From Lachnospiraceae bacterium (GTDB lineage: Bacteria; Bacillota; Clostridia; Lachnospirales; Lachnospiraceae), in assembly GCA_910574805.1 (NCBI GenBank), contig CAJTCV010000001.1, forward strand, positions 375,054 to 432,963: a stretch of DNA of 57,910 nt, written 5' to 3'. The notes beneath the pieces are model-generated. The model saw only the letters and a program-made list of their open reading frames with translations, was not told the origin of the DNA and made no database searches. The position numbers and the translations under genes were made by a program. Of the stretch, positions 6,891 through 16,253 are shown in pieces. Each line of letters starts with the position of its first letter. Position 1 is the first letter of the stretch.

Positions 6891-8559
6891 GAATGGTTCC
6901 GTAGTGGATGGAAAATACAAGATCCTGAACGTGATCGGGAGAGGAGGCATGAGTGTGGTCTATCTGGCCATGAATGAGCGGGTCAACCGGCAGTGGGCAG
7001 TCAAGGAGATCCGAAAGCAGGACGCATATCACCTGTATGCCAATAAGAGAGAGATCGAGATGATGAAGAAGCTGAACCATCCTCATCTTCCGGGGATTGT
7101 GGATGTGATCGAGAACAGAGACGCCCTGCTGATCGTAATGGATTATATCGAAGGACGTTCTCTGCAGGATCTTCTGGATGAATACGGGGCGCAGCCCCGG
7201 GAGAAAGTCCTTATGTGGGCGAAACAGCTCTGTGATACGCTGGCTTATCTGCACGGGAGGAAGCCTGCGATCATCTATCGGGATATGAAGCCGTCCAATG
7301 TGATGCTGAAGCCGGACGGCAATGTAATGCTGATTGACTTTGGGGCTGCGAGGGAATACAGGGCTGGAGAGGGAAAGGATACCATTTCTCTGGGGACCAG
7401 AGGCTATGCTGCGCCGGAGCAGTATGACAGAGAGGGACACAGCGATGCGCGGACAGATATCTACTGTCTGGGGGTCATGCTGTTTCAACTGTTCACAGGG
7501 GAAAGCCCCCACGCCCTGCGTCCCATCTGCAGCGTCGATTCGTCCTTTTCGCCCGGACTTGAGGCGATCCTTCTGAAATGCACCCGGATCAGGAAGGAGG
7601 ACCGGTATCAGTCCTGCCGGGAACTGCTCTATGCGCTGGAGCATTACTGGGAGTGGGATGCCTCTTACCGGAGAGAGCAGAAGAAAAAGCTGTATTCCTT
7701 TCTGGCGCCGGCAGGTGCGGCAGTATGTCTTGGGGCGGGGGCGTGCTTTTTTGGATGGAGGGAAACGGATATCAGAGCGCATGATTACGATGCCTGCCTG
7801 CTGGCGGCGGGAAATGCGGTGTCAAAGGAGGACGAGATCCTGGAATACTGCAGGGCCATAGATCTGGATCCCTGGCGCCGGGAGGCGTATCTGAGTCTTC
7901 TGGAGGAGACTTTTCTGGTGGATCATGTGCTGACCAGGGAAGAGAGTGAAAAGCTGCGCTCCATACTGATCGACTACGGGGACCGTCGGGAGACGAATGA
8001 GGAGATCTTCCGGAGAAATGAAGCAGGGTACAGTGAATTTGCATATGCGGCCGGGATTGCCTATTATTACAAATATGAAGACAGAGAAAATAAAAGGCAT
8101 GCGAAAATATATCTGGAGGCTGCTGCCGCTTCGGAAAGTCTGGAGGACGGGAAGGCGGAGCGCGCCGGACGCCTGGCCGCCATCGCAGGCTACTACGCCC
8201 GCGTGGGTATGGTGGATGAGGCGGGAGATGCCATGGTGACCAGCAGGGATTACTGGGAAGATCTGAAAGTGCTGTCTGCCGGGAATCTGGTGGAGGCGGA
8301 CAACGAGCGCACGGCACTTGTCATGTACGGAGAGCTGGTGAATCAGATCCTGTCCCGTGCGGAAGAATTCCAGGCAGACGGTATAGGGGCGGATGAGATG
8401 CTTAGGCAGTTAAGAGAGACAGCAGAGCATCTGGAAACAGATTTTACGTCGTTGGGAGAGAGCAGATACCGGCAGATTGAGGAAGAGCTGACCGCGCTGA
8501 GCGGTCATATCAGGACGGCAGAGCGGATCGTCCTGGCAGCGTACGGGCAGGAGGAGTAG
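6883..8559 (+). CDS. Transmembrane Ser/Thr protein kinase, first copy
   Basis: A 558-residue Hanks-type kinase. The catalytic domain (about 10-260) has the glycine loop GRGGMSVVY, ATP-binding Lys41 in WAVKEIRK, catalytic loop YRDMKPSNVML (Tyr in place of the usual His), LIDFGAA, GTRGYAAPEQY and the DIYCLGVMLF helix. A single membrane helix follows near 265-285 (SFLAPAGAAVCLGAGACFFG). The remaining 270 residues lie outside the membrane and are helical, probably TPR-like; no PASTA repeats are present. Start 6883 is chosen over 6877 because GGAGG (6870-6874) is then 8 bases away. It overlaps the phosphatase gene. Confidence 0.92.
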   Translation: MLENGSVVDGKYKILNVIGRGGMSVVYLAMNERVNRQWAVKEIRKQDAYHLYANKREIEMMKKLNHPHLPGIVDVIENRDALLIVMDYIEGRSLQDLLDEYGAQPREKVLMWAKQLCDTLAYLHGRKPAIIYRDMKPSNVMLKPDGNVMLIDFGAAREYRAGEGKDTISLGTRGYAAPEQYDREGHSDARTDIYCLGVMLFQLFTGESPHALRPICSVDSSFSPGLEAILLKCTRIRKEDRYQSCRELLYALEHYWEWDASYRREQKKKLYSFLAPAGAAVCLGAGACFFGWRETDIRAHDYDACLLAAGNAVSKEDEILEYCRAIDLDPWRREAYLSLLEETFLVDHVLTREESEKLRSILIDYGDRRETNEEIFRRNEAGYSEFAYAAGIAYYYKYEDRENKRHAKIYLEAAAASESLEDGKAERAGRLAAIAGYYARVGMVDEAGDAMVTSRDYWEDLKVLSAGNLVEADNERTALVMYGELVNQILSRAEEFQADGIGADEMLRQLRETAEHLETDFTSLGESRYRQIEEELTALSGHIRTAERIVLAAYGQEE

Positions 8560-8560
8560 G

Positions 8561-8875
8561 ATGGAGCTGTATCACAGACTGTACCTGGTGTGTCTGTGGG
8601 GCATGGGGGTATGCGCCGCGGTGTCAGCGGTCCTGTTCGTCAGACTGGATATCCGGAGCGTATTAAGGGTGCTGGCAGGTGCTCCGGCAAAGGAAAGGAT
8701 AAAGAAAAAAGAAATGGCTGTCCGCAGATGCAGAAACAGGACAGCTGAGGAACAGGGAACAGTTGTTCTGAATCGGGGGGAGTCAGGATTCCATGTGGAG
8801 CGGGAAGTGATGGTAACCCATGCAGAACAGACAGAGGTGTGGGGAACTGTAAAACAGCGTCTGCCGCGGCCTTGA
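8561..8875 (+). CDS. Small single-pass membrane protein of the kinase locus
   Basis: A 104-residue protein I do not recognise. A hydrophobic helix occupies about residues 8-28 (LVCLWGMGVCAAVSAVLFV); the rest is strongly basic, then mixed. The ATG is one base after the kinase stop, with GGAGGAG inside the end of the kinase gene, so translation is coupled. A comparable small membrane protein sits beside the phosphatase and kinase genes of the main pilus cluster (41647-41958), suggesting an accessory subunit of each signalling module. The function is unknown. Confidence 0.65.
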   Translation: MELYHRLYLVCLWGMGVCAAVSAVLFVRLDIRSVLRVLAGAPAKERIKKKEMAVRRCRNRTAEEQGTVVLNRGESGFHVEREVMVTHAEQTEVWGTVKQRLPRP

Positions 8876-8910
8876 GAGGGCAGATGCGGAACTGTAATCA
8901 GGAGAAAAAA

Positions 8911-11900
8911 ATGAGCGAAAGAAAAGGAAGAAAATATGCAGCCATGGCACTGGCCCTGATCCTGCTGTTTCAGGGATGTCTGTCGGACGGTCTGCCGGTG
9001 TGTGCGCTGGAGCATGCAGAAGGAGCGGATGCGGGGGAAGAAAAAACAGCCGACAGCGGATGTGCGGAAGATACCGGGGCAGTTTCCTGCGTGCCGGAAG
9101 AGCCGGGGGAAACGTCGGAAGAAACGGAAAAGGAAACAGAGACAGAACCGGAAGAAACGCCTGAACCGACGGAGAAGATATTTCCCGGATGGACACTGAA
9201 ATCAGCGGTAAATGATGCTGGAAATACCGTGAGAAATGAAGCGGGTACTTATTATTTTCGCGGCTGCCTGGAGGTGCTCTTTCAGATAGAGCCTGAGAGT
9301 GAGGAAGAGAGTACGGCGGGTCCGGTGTTCATTCAGAGAGACGGAACAAAGCTCCCTTTGCATGAGGGATATTTTACCGATATTCTGTATGACAGCGGTG
9401 TATATGTCTATACCATGGAGGCGGAGGACGGAAGTAAGAACCCGGTAACAGTGACCGTCGCAGCCGGGAAGGTGAATGAGGGGCCGGGCCTGCAGATCCG
9501 GTATACGCCGGAGCCGGCGGAGATCCGCGGAAGGCGCTATGTACAGGAGGTGCCGGAGATCTGCCTTCGTGCAGAGGCGCCGGCCGGGGTCGCCAGAGTC
9601 GAATATGATACAGAGGGAGGACCGGAGAGCGTCCTGGAGGTCTTATCGGGAGAGGGGGAGATTCTGTATGGAGAGCATACGGAATGTGAGATTCTGCTGA
9701 ACGGGGCGGAAGCTTTTCCGGAGCTGTCCGCAGATATGGAAGACGGCGTATACCGCTGGAAATTCCGGGTGACAGATGTGCTGGGAGGAACGGCGGAGGA
9801 GGAGGCTGCATTTATCGTGGACCGGACAGCGCCGGATGGGAAAGCTTTTGTGTCTTATCATTCGGACGGGACCGGTGGGGGAGATCCGCCGCATACGGGG
9901 ATCATGGAGCTTGCCCGGGCATTCAGGGATAAATTGTTCGGGAGATCCAGGATTGGTTTTGACCTGTATGTAAGGGACGGGATACTGCCCGGCAGGGAAG
10001 AGGCGTCTTCCGGGATCGATGTGGAGGATCTGCTGGGACAGATCACGGCAGCAGAAGGAAAAACGACAGTGCAGGAGGTTCAAAGAGCAGAAGAAGGTCT
10101 GGCTTCTTTTTCCTGTGACGGGGTCTGGCAGGAGGGGTATGTACATCTGAAAGGAACACTTGTTCTGCCTGCGGATCATCAGGATGCGAAAGAGCGCCTC
10201 TGCATCGGACGTCTGAAAGATCTGGCAGGAAATATTACAGGGGGGATTCAGGCGGAGCCTGTCACAGGGACAACAGTCCTGTACTTTGACCGGACGCCTC
10301 CGGTCCTCCTGACAGACTGGGGAGCCGGGATCGCGGATAAAGAGTGCGGGTGCATATTTTACCGGGAGGATGCGCTGGTCAGACTGGCTCTGGATGAAAG
10401 CAACTACGGAGATTTTGTGCAGCAGGACAACCGGCCGGTCGCGCCCCGTGTCCATACGGAGGGCAGCGGCGGTTTTGAGGAAAGAGCGGCAGAATGGACG
10501 GCAGACGGGTATGGAGCACACACAGAGCTTTCTTTCCCTGCTTCTGCAGAGGCAGGAGAGACGAAATACAGTTTCAGGGTGGAATATGAGGATGGTTCCG
10601 GGAATCTGCTGGAAACGGACCATACCTGTATGGGGAGCACGGAGCAGGGAATCTACACCAGCTGTCCGGTGGTAATTGACAACAGGCCGCCTGTGCTGAC
10701 AGACTTTTCCATCAGTGGAATTTACGGAGGCAGAGTCGGCGGGGCGGATCTGTATCAGAGTGTGGAAGGTAATGATGTGGTTCTTTCCTTTACCATAGAT
10801 GACCATGCAGCTTACTGGGATCCGGACCGGGTGTTTCTGCGTATCGTTGACCGGGATACCGGGGAGACAGCAGCGGCGGTGCAGGGAGGAATGCTTGTCT
10901 GGGAGTCAGAGGGACGGGAACACCGCGGAGAATATGCATTTGACGGCAGGGAGGATCAGGGGATCGGCTGCTATGAGGCAAGGGTGTCCTATGAGGACCG
11001 GGCAGGCAATCTGCTGACAGGAAGCGAAGCATGGACGGAATATGTGACAGACGGCGTCTTTACAGGTGGACCGTTCCTGCTGGACCATGAGGCGCCGGTC
11101 TTTACTCTTTCGCTGAGTGAAGCGAATCGTCTGGTCTTTGAAGAAAACACAGATCCCTCCCATGATCTGACGGCATCTGTACCGGAAACAGGATATACTG
11201 CATATTACAGGGAAGCGGCAGAGGTTCGCTTTTCCCTCACAGAGCGGTGTATGGAGCCCGTGTATCAGGGAACGGTACTCAGGGGCATCAGGGATCTGTG
11301 CCTGACCGTGACCGGAGAGGATGGAAGAGACCAGAAGCCGGAGGTGGTCTGGAGGAAGCAGGGAGATGTCTGCGGGGGAAGCTTCTCCCTGACAGAGGAA
11401 GGCAGATACCGGATATCCATATCCTACAGAGATCTGGCGGGAAATGCAATGGTATCCGGCGGTGCGGACGGAAGCAGGCAGGATATGCCGGTGTCGGAGG
11501 ACGGAATCTATGAAAGTGTCCTGCTGGTGGTGGACAGGACTGCTCCTGTGCTTCGGATGTCCTGTGTGGACCGTTTCGGAAAGGAGCAGCGGCCGGACCG
11601 GATCCGGGAGGAGGATCTGTGTGCATATTTTTCAGAACCGGTATATCTGAAGCTGGAAGCAGAGGATCAGAACCTGCGCATGCACGAGCTTGTGAAGCTG
11701 CTGGAAGGGATCCGGGTTACAAACGGCATAAAAGAACCAATAGAGGATAACAGCGTGACGCGGTTTCTGGAAGGGATGGACCGGGCAAAGCTGACAGAGG
11801 GGAGTTATACGCTCTACATTCCTCTTTTCACAGAGGCGGTCTACGAGCTGCCTGTGAGGTGTGAAGATCTGGCGGGAAATCAGATGTCCGGCGGGGAGAA

Positions 11901-14307
11901 GAAGATTGTTGTGGACAGGACCTGTCCCGGGCTTCAGATGTCCTGCGCGGTGGAACCGTCCGGATATATGGATGCATTTCGCTTCGGAGATGTGAAATAT
12001 CTGTTTGCGGACAGCCGGGTGACCGTGCGTCTGGAGGCAGAGGATGCAGTGTCAGGTATCGAAAGAATACGCTGTACGCTTCAGGAAGAGGACGGCACCA
12101 TACAGGAGAAGGAGATCCTTTATGAGCCTGCGGACAGAAGAACCTGGGAATTCATGATCCCTGCGCAGGCAGCGGATTACAGAGGAACTGTGATGGTGGA
12201 GGTATGGGACTGGACAGGTAATTGTATTTCCCGGGAATGGAGACAGACTGTGGAGAGCCGGAAAAAACACAGAGACACCGGGCGGATATGGATCGAGACA
12301 GACAGTGCTCCGGGAAGGACGGTACAGGGGACAGACTATTACAATACAGATGTCAGGTTCCGTCTGATGGTGGAAGACGCCTGGTCCGGGCTGAAAAATC
12401 TGTCCTGCACAGGAGGCACGACCATAGACTTTCAGGAGCATCTTGCAGAAGAGTCCGGACTTCAGGAGAGAGGGATTCTCTATGCACATTCTCAGGAGCT
12501 GCTTCTGGAGGCAGTCGGAAATAATGAAAACGAGGTGCAGGTGCGGGCAGAATATGAGGATCTTGCGGGGCATACAGGGGTGACAGAGCAGTTCTACCAT
12601 ATTGATATTACCCCACCGGTGCTGGAGGTGGTCTATGACAATGAGGAGCCTTCCGCGGGAGGACTGTATAACAGAAGTCGGACAGCAGTGGTCACCATAC
12701 AGGAACGGAATTTTGACCCGGCGGATGTGGAATTTCTGATTACCGGTACGGATGGAAACATGCCCCGGACAGGAGAATGGGAGAGCACCGGCGAAGGAGA
12801 TGCCAGTCTTCACGTATGCCGCGTTCTCTTTGCAGAGGACGGAGACTATACATTTTCCGTAAATGTTACGGATCTGGCAGGAAACCGGGCAGAATACGGG
12901 AGAACAGATGCATTCACCATTGACCAGACCGGACCGGTGCTGACGGTGAGCTATGAAGACGGTGCAGGCGGAGACAGGCTGTATTACAGCAGAAGCCGCA
13001 CAGCTGTGGTTGATATTCTGGAACGTCATTTTGATCCGTTGCTGGTACAGGTGGCCCTGGAGACATCTGAGGGGGTTCAGACGCCTGCTGTATCCGGATG
13101 GACCAGAGAAGGGGACCATCACAGAGCTTCTGTTGTCTTTGCGTCGGACGGAGCGTACAGTTTCGGGATTACCGGTACGGATCTGGCGGGAAATGAGCTG
13201 GCGGCATACGGACCGGATCATTTTATCATCGATCAGACGCCGCCGGAGCTTGTCATTCAGGGGGTGGAGGATCATTCGGCGAACAACGGAGAAGTCATGC
13301 CGAGGATCTGGTGCGCAGATGAGAATTACGGTGCAGAATATATGGAGATACAGCTGGAGGGCGCTCTGCGGGGCGGGCTGGATCCAAAAGGGAGCAGGAT
13401 GAGGACCAGAAACGGGGAGATTTTTCAGATGGAGGATTTTCCCCGTGAGCCGGAGGCAGATGACCTGTACAGGCTGACAGCAAGAGTCCGCGATCTGGCA
13501 GGAAATGAGAGCGCGGCGGAGGTGGTGTTCTCCGTCAACCGTTTCGGATCCGTCTATACGCTGGAGGACAGAACCGAGCTGCTGGCGGGCAGAAGGGGGA
13601 TGTACTATACCCGTCAGGAACAGGATATTATCGTGACGGAGACCAATGTGGATACCCTGGAATTTCGGGAGATCACACTGAGCCTGAACGGAAAGCTGTC
13701 CGTGCTGGAGGAAGGGGCTGATTATTCTGTACAGCCCAGCGGGACAAAAGAGAGCTGGAAACAGTATGTCTATACGATTCCCGGGAAGAATTTTGAGAAG
13801 GAGGGCACTTATATCCTGACGATCTGTTCCGAGGACCGGGCAGCCAACGTTTCAGACAATCATACAAAGGGAAAGAAGATCGAATTTGTGGTGGATAAAA
13901 CCAGTCCCAGTATTCTGCTCTCCGGCGTGGAGGACGGAGGACGGTATCGGGAGCGCAGCAGGGAGGTGACGCTGGATATAAAGGACAATGTGAAAACTGC
14001 AGAGGTGAAGGTGGAGATCAACGGCGTCGAGTGTACCTACCATGCCTCGGAAGTGGCCCGGGAGGACGGCAGGATCCGGCTGATGGTGGGAAATGACCGC
14101 AGATGGCAGAACATCCGGGTGACCGCTTACGATGCGGCAGGCAACAAAGGCCAGCTGGAGACGGGGAGATTTCTGATTACACCGGATCTGCTGGTACAGT
14201 TTTTCATGGATAAGAAGCTGTTCTATGGTTCCATGGGAGGGATGGTGGTTCTCTGGGCGGGAACATGGCATATCCTCTTCCGGAGGAAGAGGCTGCAGCG
14301 GAAATAA
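8911..14307 (+). CDS. Giant surface protein with about ten Ig-like repeats
   Basis: A 1,798-residue exported protein. It starts with a signal sequence (AAMALALILLFQGC), an acidic Glu/Thr/Pro-rich linker, then a long array of beta-sandwich modules. Module borders are marked by VDRTAP-like sequences (for example VVDRTAPVLRMSC, HIDITPPVLEV, IIDQTPPELVI), and each module usually carries a DLAGN motif before the next border. Two adjacent modules (near 12660-13250) share SRTAVV and FDP motifs and look recently duplicated. It ends with a membrane helix and the basic tail RRKRLQRK; there is no LPXTG. The ATG at 8911 follows AGGAG by 6 bases. A role as stalk, adhesin or cell-wall-spanning partner of the pilus locus is inference. 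Confidence 0.85.
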   Translation: MSERKGRKYAAMALALILLFQGCLSDGLPVCALEHAEGADAGEEKTADSGCAEDTGAVSCVPEEPGETSEETEKETETEPEETPEPTEKIFPGWTLKSAVNDAGNTVRNEAGTYYFRGCLEVLFQIEPESEEESTAGPVFIQRDGTKLPLHEGYFTDILYDSGVYVYTMEAEDGSKNPVTVTVAAGKVNEGPGLQIRYTPEPAEIRGRRYVQEVPEICLRAEAPAGVARVEYDTEGGPESVLEVLSGEGEILYGEHTECEILLNGAEAFPELSADMEDGVYRWKFRVTDVLGGTAEEEAAFIVDRTAPDGKAFVSYHSDGTGGGDPPHTGIMELARAFRDKLFGRSRIGFDLYVRDGILPGREEASSGIDVEDLLGQITAAEGKTTVQEVQRAEEGLASFSCDGVWQEGYVHLKGTLVLPADHQDAKERLCIGRLKDLAGNITGGIQAEPVTGTTVLYFDRTPPVLLTDWGAGIADKECGCIFYREDALVRLALDESNYGDFVQQDNRPVAPRVHTEGSGGFEERAAEWTADGYGAHTELSFPASAEAGETKYSFRVEYEDGSGNLLETDHTCMGSTEQGIYTSCPVVIDNRPPVLTDFSISGIYGGRVGGADLYQSVEGNDVVLSFTIDDHAAYWDPDRVFLRIVDRDTGETAAAVQGGMLVWESEGREHRGEYAFDGREDQGIGCYEARVSYEDRAGNLLTGSEAWTEYVTDGVFTGGPFLLDHEAPVFTLSLSEANRLVFEENTDPSHDLTASVPETGYTAYYREAAEVRFSLTERCMEPVYQGTVLRGIRDLCLTVTGEDGRDQKPEVVWRKQGDVCGGSFSLTEEGRYRISISYRDLAGNAMVSGGADGSRQDMPVSEDGIYESVLLVVDRTAPVLRMSCVDRFGKEQRPDRIREEDLCAYFSEPVYLKLEAEDQNLRMHELVKLLEGIRVTNGIKEPIEDNSVTRFLEGMDRAKLTEGSYTLYIPLFTEAVYELPVRCEDLAGNQMSGGEKKIVVDRTCPGLQMSCAVEPSGYMDAFRFGDVKYLFADSRVTVRLEAEDAVSGIERIRCTLQEEDGTIQEKEILYEPADRRTWEFMIPAQAADYRGTVMVEVWDWTGNCISREWRQTVESRKKHRDTGRIWIETDSAPGRTVQGTDYYNTDVRFRLMVEDAWSGLKNLSCTGGTTIDFQEHLAEESGLQERGILYAHSQELLLEAVGNNENEVQVRAEYEDLAGHTGVTEQFYHIDITPPVLEVVYDNEEPSAGGLYNRSRTAVVTIQERNFDPADVEFLITGTDGNMPRTGEWESTGEGDASLHVCRVLFAEDGDYTFSVNVTDLAGNRAEYGRTDAFTIDQTGPVLTVSYEDGAGGDRLYYSRSRTAVVDILERHFDPLLVQVALETSEGVQTPAVSGWTREGDHHRASVVFASDGAYSFGITGTDLAGNELAAYGPDHFIIDQTPPELVIQGVEDHSANNGEVMPRIWCADENYGAEYMEIQLEGALRGGLDPKGSRMRTRNGEIFQMEDFPREPEADDLYRLTARVRDLAGNESAAEVVFSVNRFGSVYTLEDRTELLAGRRGMYYTRQEQDIIVTETNVDTLEFREITLSLNGKLSVLEEGADYSVQPSGTKESWKQYVYTIPGKNFEKEGTYILTICSEDRAANVSDNHTKGKKIEFVVDKTSPSILLSGVEDGGRYRERSREVTLDIKDNVKTAEVKVEINGVECTYHASEVAREDGRIRLMVGNDRRWQNIRVTAYDAAGNKGQLETGRFLITPDLLVQFFMDKKLFYGSMGGMVVLWAGTWHILFRRKRLQRK

Positions 14308-14310
14308 GCA

Positions 14311-14339
14311 TTGTTTTTCCTCCCGGTCGGTATTATAAT
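14311..14339 (+). promoter_or_regulatory. Promoter for the rimO operon
   Basis: TTGTTT at 14311-14316, a 17-base spacer and a perfect TATAAT at 14334-14339, located directly after the surface-protein stop and 45 bases before the rimO ATG. Confidence 0.7.
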
Positions 14340-14384
14340 AAGTAAAGGTGCAGTCTGATACTGGAAAAGGAGACCATATCACGT

Positions 14385-15725
14385 ATGAAGAAGATACTGT
14401 TTGTATCTCTGGGGTGCGATAAGAATCTGGTGGATTCAGAGGTCATGCTTGGACTTCTCGCAGAAAAGGGGTATACATTTACAGATGATGAGGCGGAAGC
14501 GGATATTATTATTGTAAACACCTGCTGCTTTATCGGTGATGCCAAGGAAGAGAGTGTCAATACTCTTCTTGCCATGGCAGAGTACAAAAAAGCCGGGAGG
14601 TTAAAGGCACTGATCGTGACCGGATGCCTGGCGGAGAGATACCGTCAGGAAATCACAGAGGAAATACCGGAGGTGGATGCTGTCCTTGGAACTGCCGGCT
14701 ATGATCATATCGCAGAGGTGGTAGAACAGGCATTGTCAGGGGAACAGAAGCTTCTGTGGGGAGATATCGACCGGCTGGTTCTCACAGATGCAAAAAGGAT
14801 TCTGACCACAGGGGGGCATTATGCTCATCTGAAGATTGCCGAGGGGTGTGACAAACACTGTACGTACTGTATCATCCCCAGACTCAGAGGGTCATACCGG
14901 AGCGTTCCCATGGAGCGGCTGCTGAAAGAAGCAGAGGAACTGGCGGCACAGGGGGTAAAGGAACTGATTCTGGTGGCACAGGAAACCACGATGTACGGAA
15001 CGGATCTCTATGGAGAGAAGCGTCTTCACATTCTGCTCCGGGAGCTGTGCCGGATCGGGGGAATCCGGTGGATCCGGCTGCAGTACTGTTATCCGGAAGA
15101 GATTTATGAGGGACTGATCCAGACGATCCGGGAAGAACCGAAGATCTGTCATTATCTGGATCTGCCGATTCAGCATGCTTCGGACCGGATCCTGAGACGC
15201 ATGGGAAGGCGGACGAGTCAGAAGGATCTGCGCCGGATCCTGACAGGTCTTCGGGAGGCAATACCGGATATCTGTCTTCGGACGACGCTGATCAGCGGAT
15301 TCCCGGGTGAGACAGAAGAAGACCATGAAGAGCTTCTGAAGTTTGTGGACGAGATGGAATTTGACCGGCTGGGTGTGTTTGCCTATTCTGCAGAGGAGGA
15401 TACGCCGGCAGCTTCCATGGAAGATCAGATTCCGGATGAGATAAAAGAAGCACGCCGGGACGAGATCATGGAGCTGCAGCAGGAAATCTCTTTTGAGAAG
15501 GCAGAGACGATGATCGGAAGAGAGCTCTGGTGCATGGTGGAGGGAAAGGTTGCAGATGAATGCGCTTATGTGGCGCGGACGTATATGGATGCGCCGGACG
15601 TGGACGGTTATCTCTTTATTCAGACGGCAGCGGAGCTGATGTCCGGAGATTTTGTGCATGTGCGTGTGACCGGAGCAGAGGAATATGATCTGATAGGAGA
15701 GATTGCGGATGAATTTACCAAATAA
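14385..15725 (+). CDS. rimO: Ribosomal protein S12 methylthiotransferase
   Basis: Radical-SAM enzyme that adds a methylthio group to an Asp of ribosomal protein S12. The 446-residue protein has the full three-domain plan: an N-terminal UPF0004 domain with cysteines in SLGCDKNLVDSE, NTCCFIGDAKEES and TGCLAERY for one iron-sulfur cluster; the radical-SAM CxxxCxxC motif in EGCDKHCTYCIIPRLRG; and a C-terminal TRAM domain. DKNLVDSE and the IIPRLRGSYRS context separate RimO from MiaB. It overlaps the start of pgsA, and rimO-pgsA-cinA order is common in Firmicutes. Confidence 0.95.
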   Translation: MKKILFVSLGCDKNLVDSEVMLGLLAEKGYTFTDDEAEADIIIVNTCCFIGDAKEESVNTLLAMAEYKKAGRLKALIVTGCLAERYRQEITEEIPEVDAVLGTAGYDHIAEVVEQALSGEQKLLWGDIDRLVLTDAKRILTTGGHYAHLKIAEGCDKHCTYCIIPRLRGSYRSVPMERLLKEAEELAAQGVKELILVAQETTMYGTDLYGEKRLHILLRELCRIGGIRWIRLQYCYPEEIYEGLIQTIREEPKICHYLDLPIQHASDRILRRMGRRTSQKDLRRILTGLREAIPDICLRTTLISGFPGETEEDHEELLKFVDEMEFDRLGVFAYSAEEDTPAASMEDQIPDEIKEARRDEIMELQQEISFEKAETMIGRELWCMVEGKVADECAYVARTYMDAPDVDGYLFIQTAAELMSGDFVHVRVTGAEEYDLIGEIADEFTK

Positions 15726-16251
15726 ACTGACAGTGCTGCGTGTATTACTGATTCCGTTTTTTGTATGGTTTGCACTGGTGGATCTGGTTCCCGGATACAG
15801 TAAGTATATCGCGGTCCTGATTTTTGTAGTAGCGAGCCTGACGGATCTTCTGGATGGGAAGATCGCAAGAAAGTATCATCTGGTGACCAATTTCGGAAAA
15901 TTTATGGACCCGCTGGCGGACAAGCTGCTGGTGTGTGCGGCGCTGATCTGTCTTTCTGCCTCCGGGATGGTTCCCGCCTGGATGGTGATCATTATCATCA
16001 GCCGGGAATTTATCATCAGCGGATTCCGGCTGGTGGCATCAGATAACGGCGTGGTGATCGCGGCGAGCTACTGGGGAAAATTCAAGACGACGTTCCAGAT
16101 GCTTATGATTATCGTGCTGCTTCTGGATCTTGGCGGAGTCTTTGATGTAATCGGGCAGGTGCTGACCTGGATCGCCCTGATTCTGACGGTGGTGTCGCTG
16201 GTGGATTACCTTATAAAAAACAGGCATGTGATTCTGGAGGGGAGCATTTAG
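15709..16251 (+). CDS. pgsA: CDP-diacylglycerol-glycerol-3-phosphate 3-phosphatidyltransferase
   Basis: Membrane enzyme that makes phosphatidylglycerol phosphate, the committed step to phosphatidylglycerol and cardiolipin. The CDP-alcohol phosphotransferase signature is complete: TDLLDGKIARKY followed by GKFMDPLADK, with its four metal-binding Asp residues. It has 180 residues and about five membrane helices, a normal length. The ATG at 15709 is preferred over an in-frame TTG at 15703; AGGAG lies 10 bases upstream. It overlaps the last codons of rimO, and the next gene begins three bases after its stop. Confidence 0.95.
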   Translation: MNLPNKLTVLRVLLIPFFVWFALVDLVPGYSKYIAVLIFVVASLTDLLDGKIARKYHLVTNFGKFMDPLADKLLVCAALICLSASGMVPAWMVIIIISREFIISGFRLVASDNGVVIAASYWGKFKTTFQMLMIIVLLLDLGGVFDVIGQVLTWIALILTVVSLVDYLIKNRHVILEGSI

Positions 16252-16253
16252 AG

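Noticed and set aside
14250-14307. Sortase LPXTG anchoring of the two large surface proteins
   Set aside because: Neither C-terminus has LPXTG or a close variant; both end with a helix and basic tail only.
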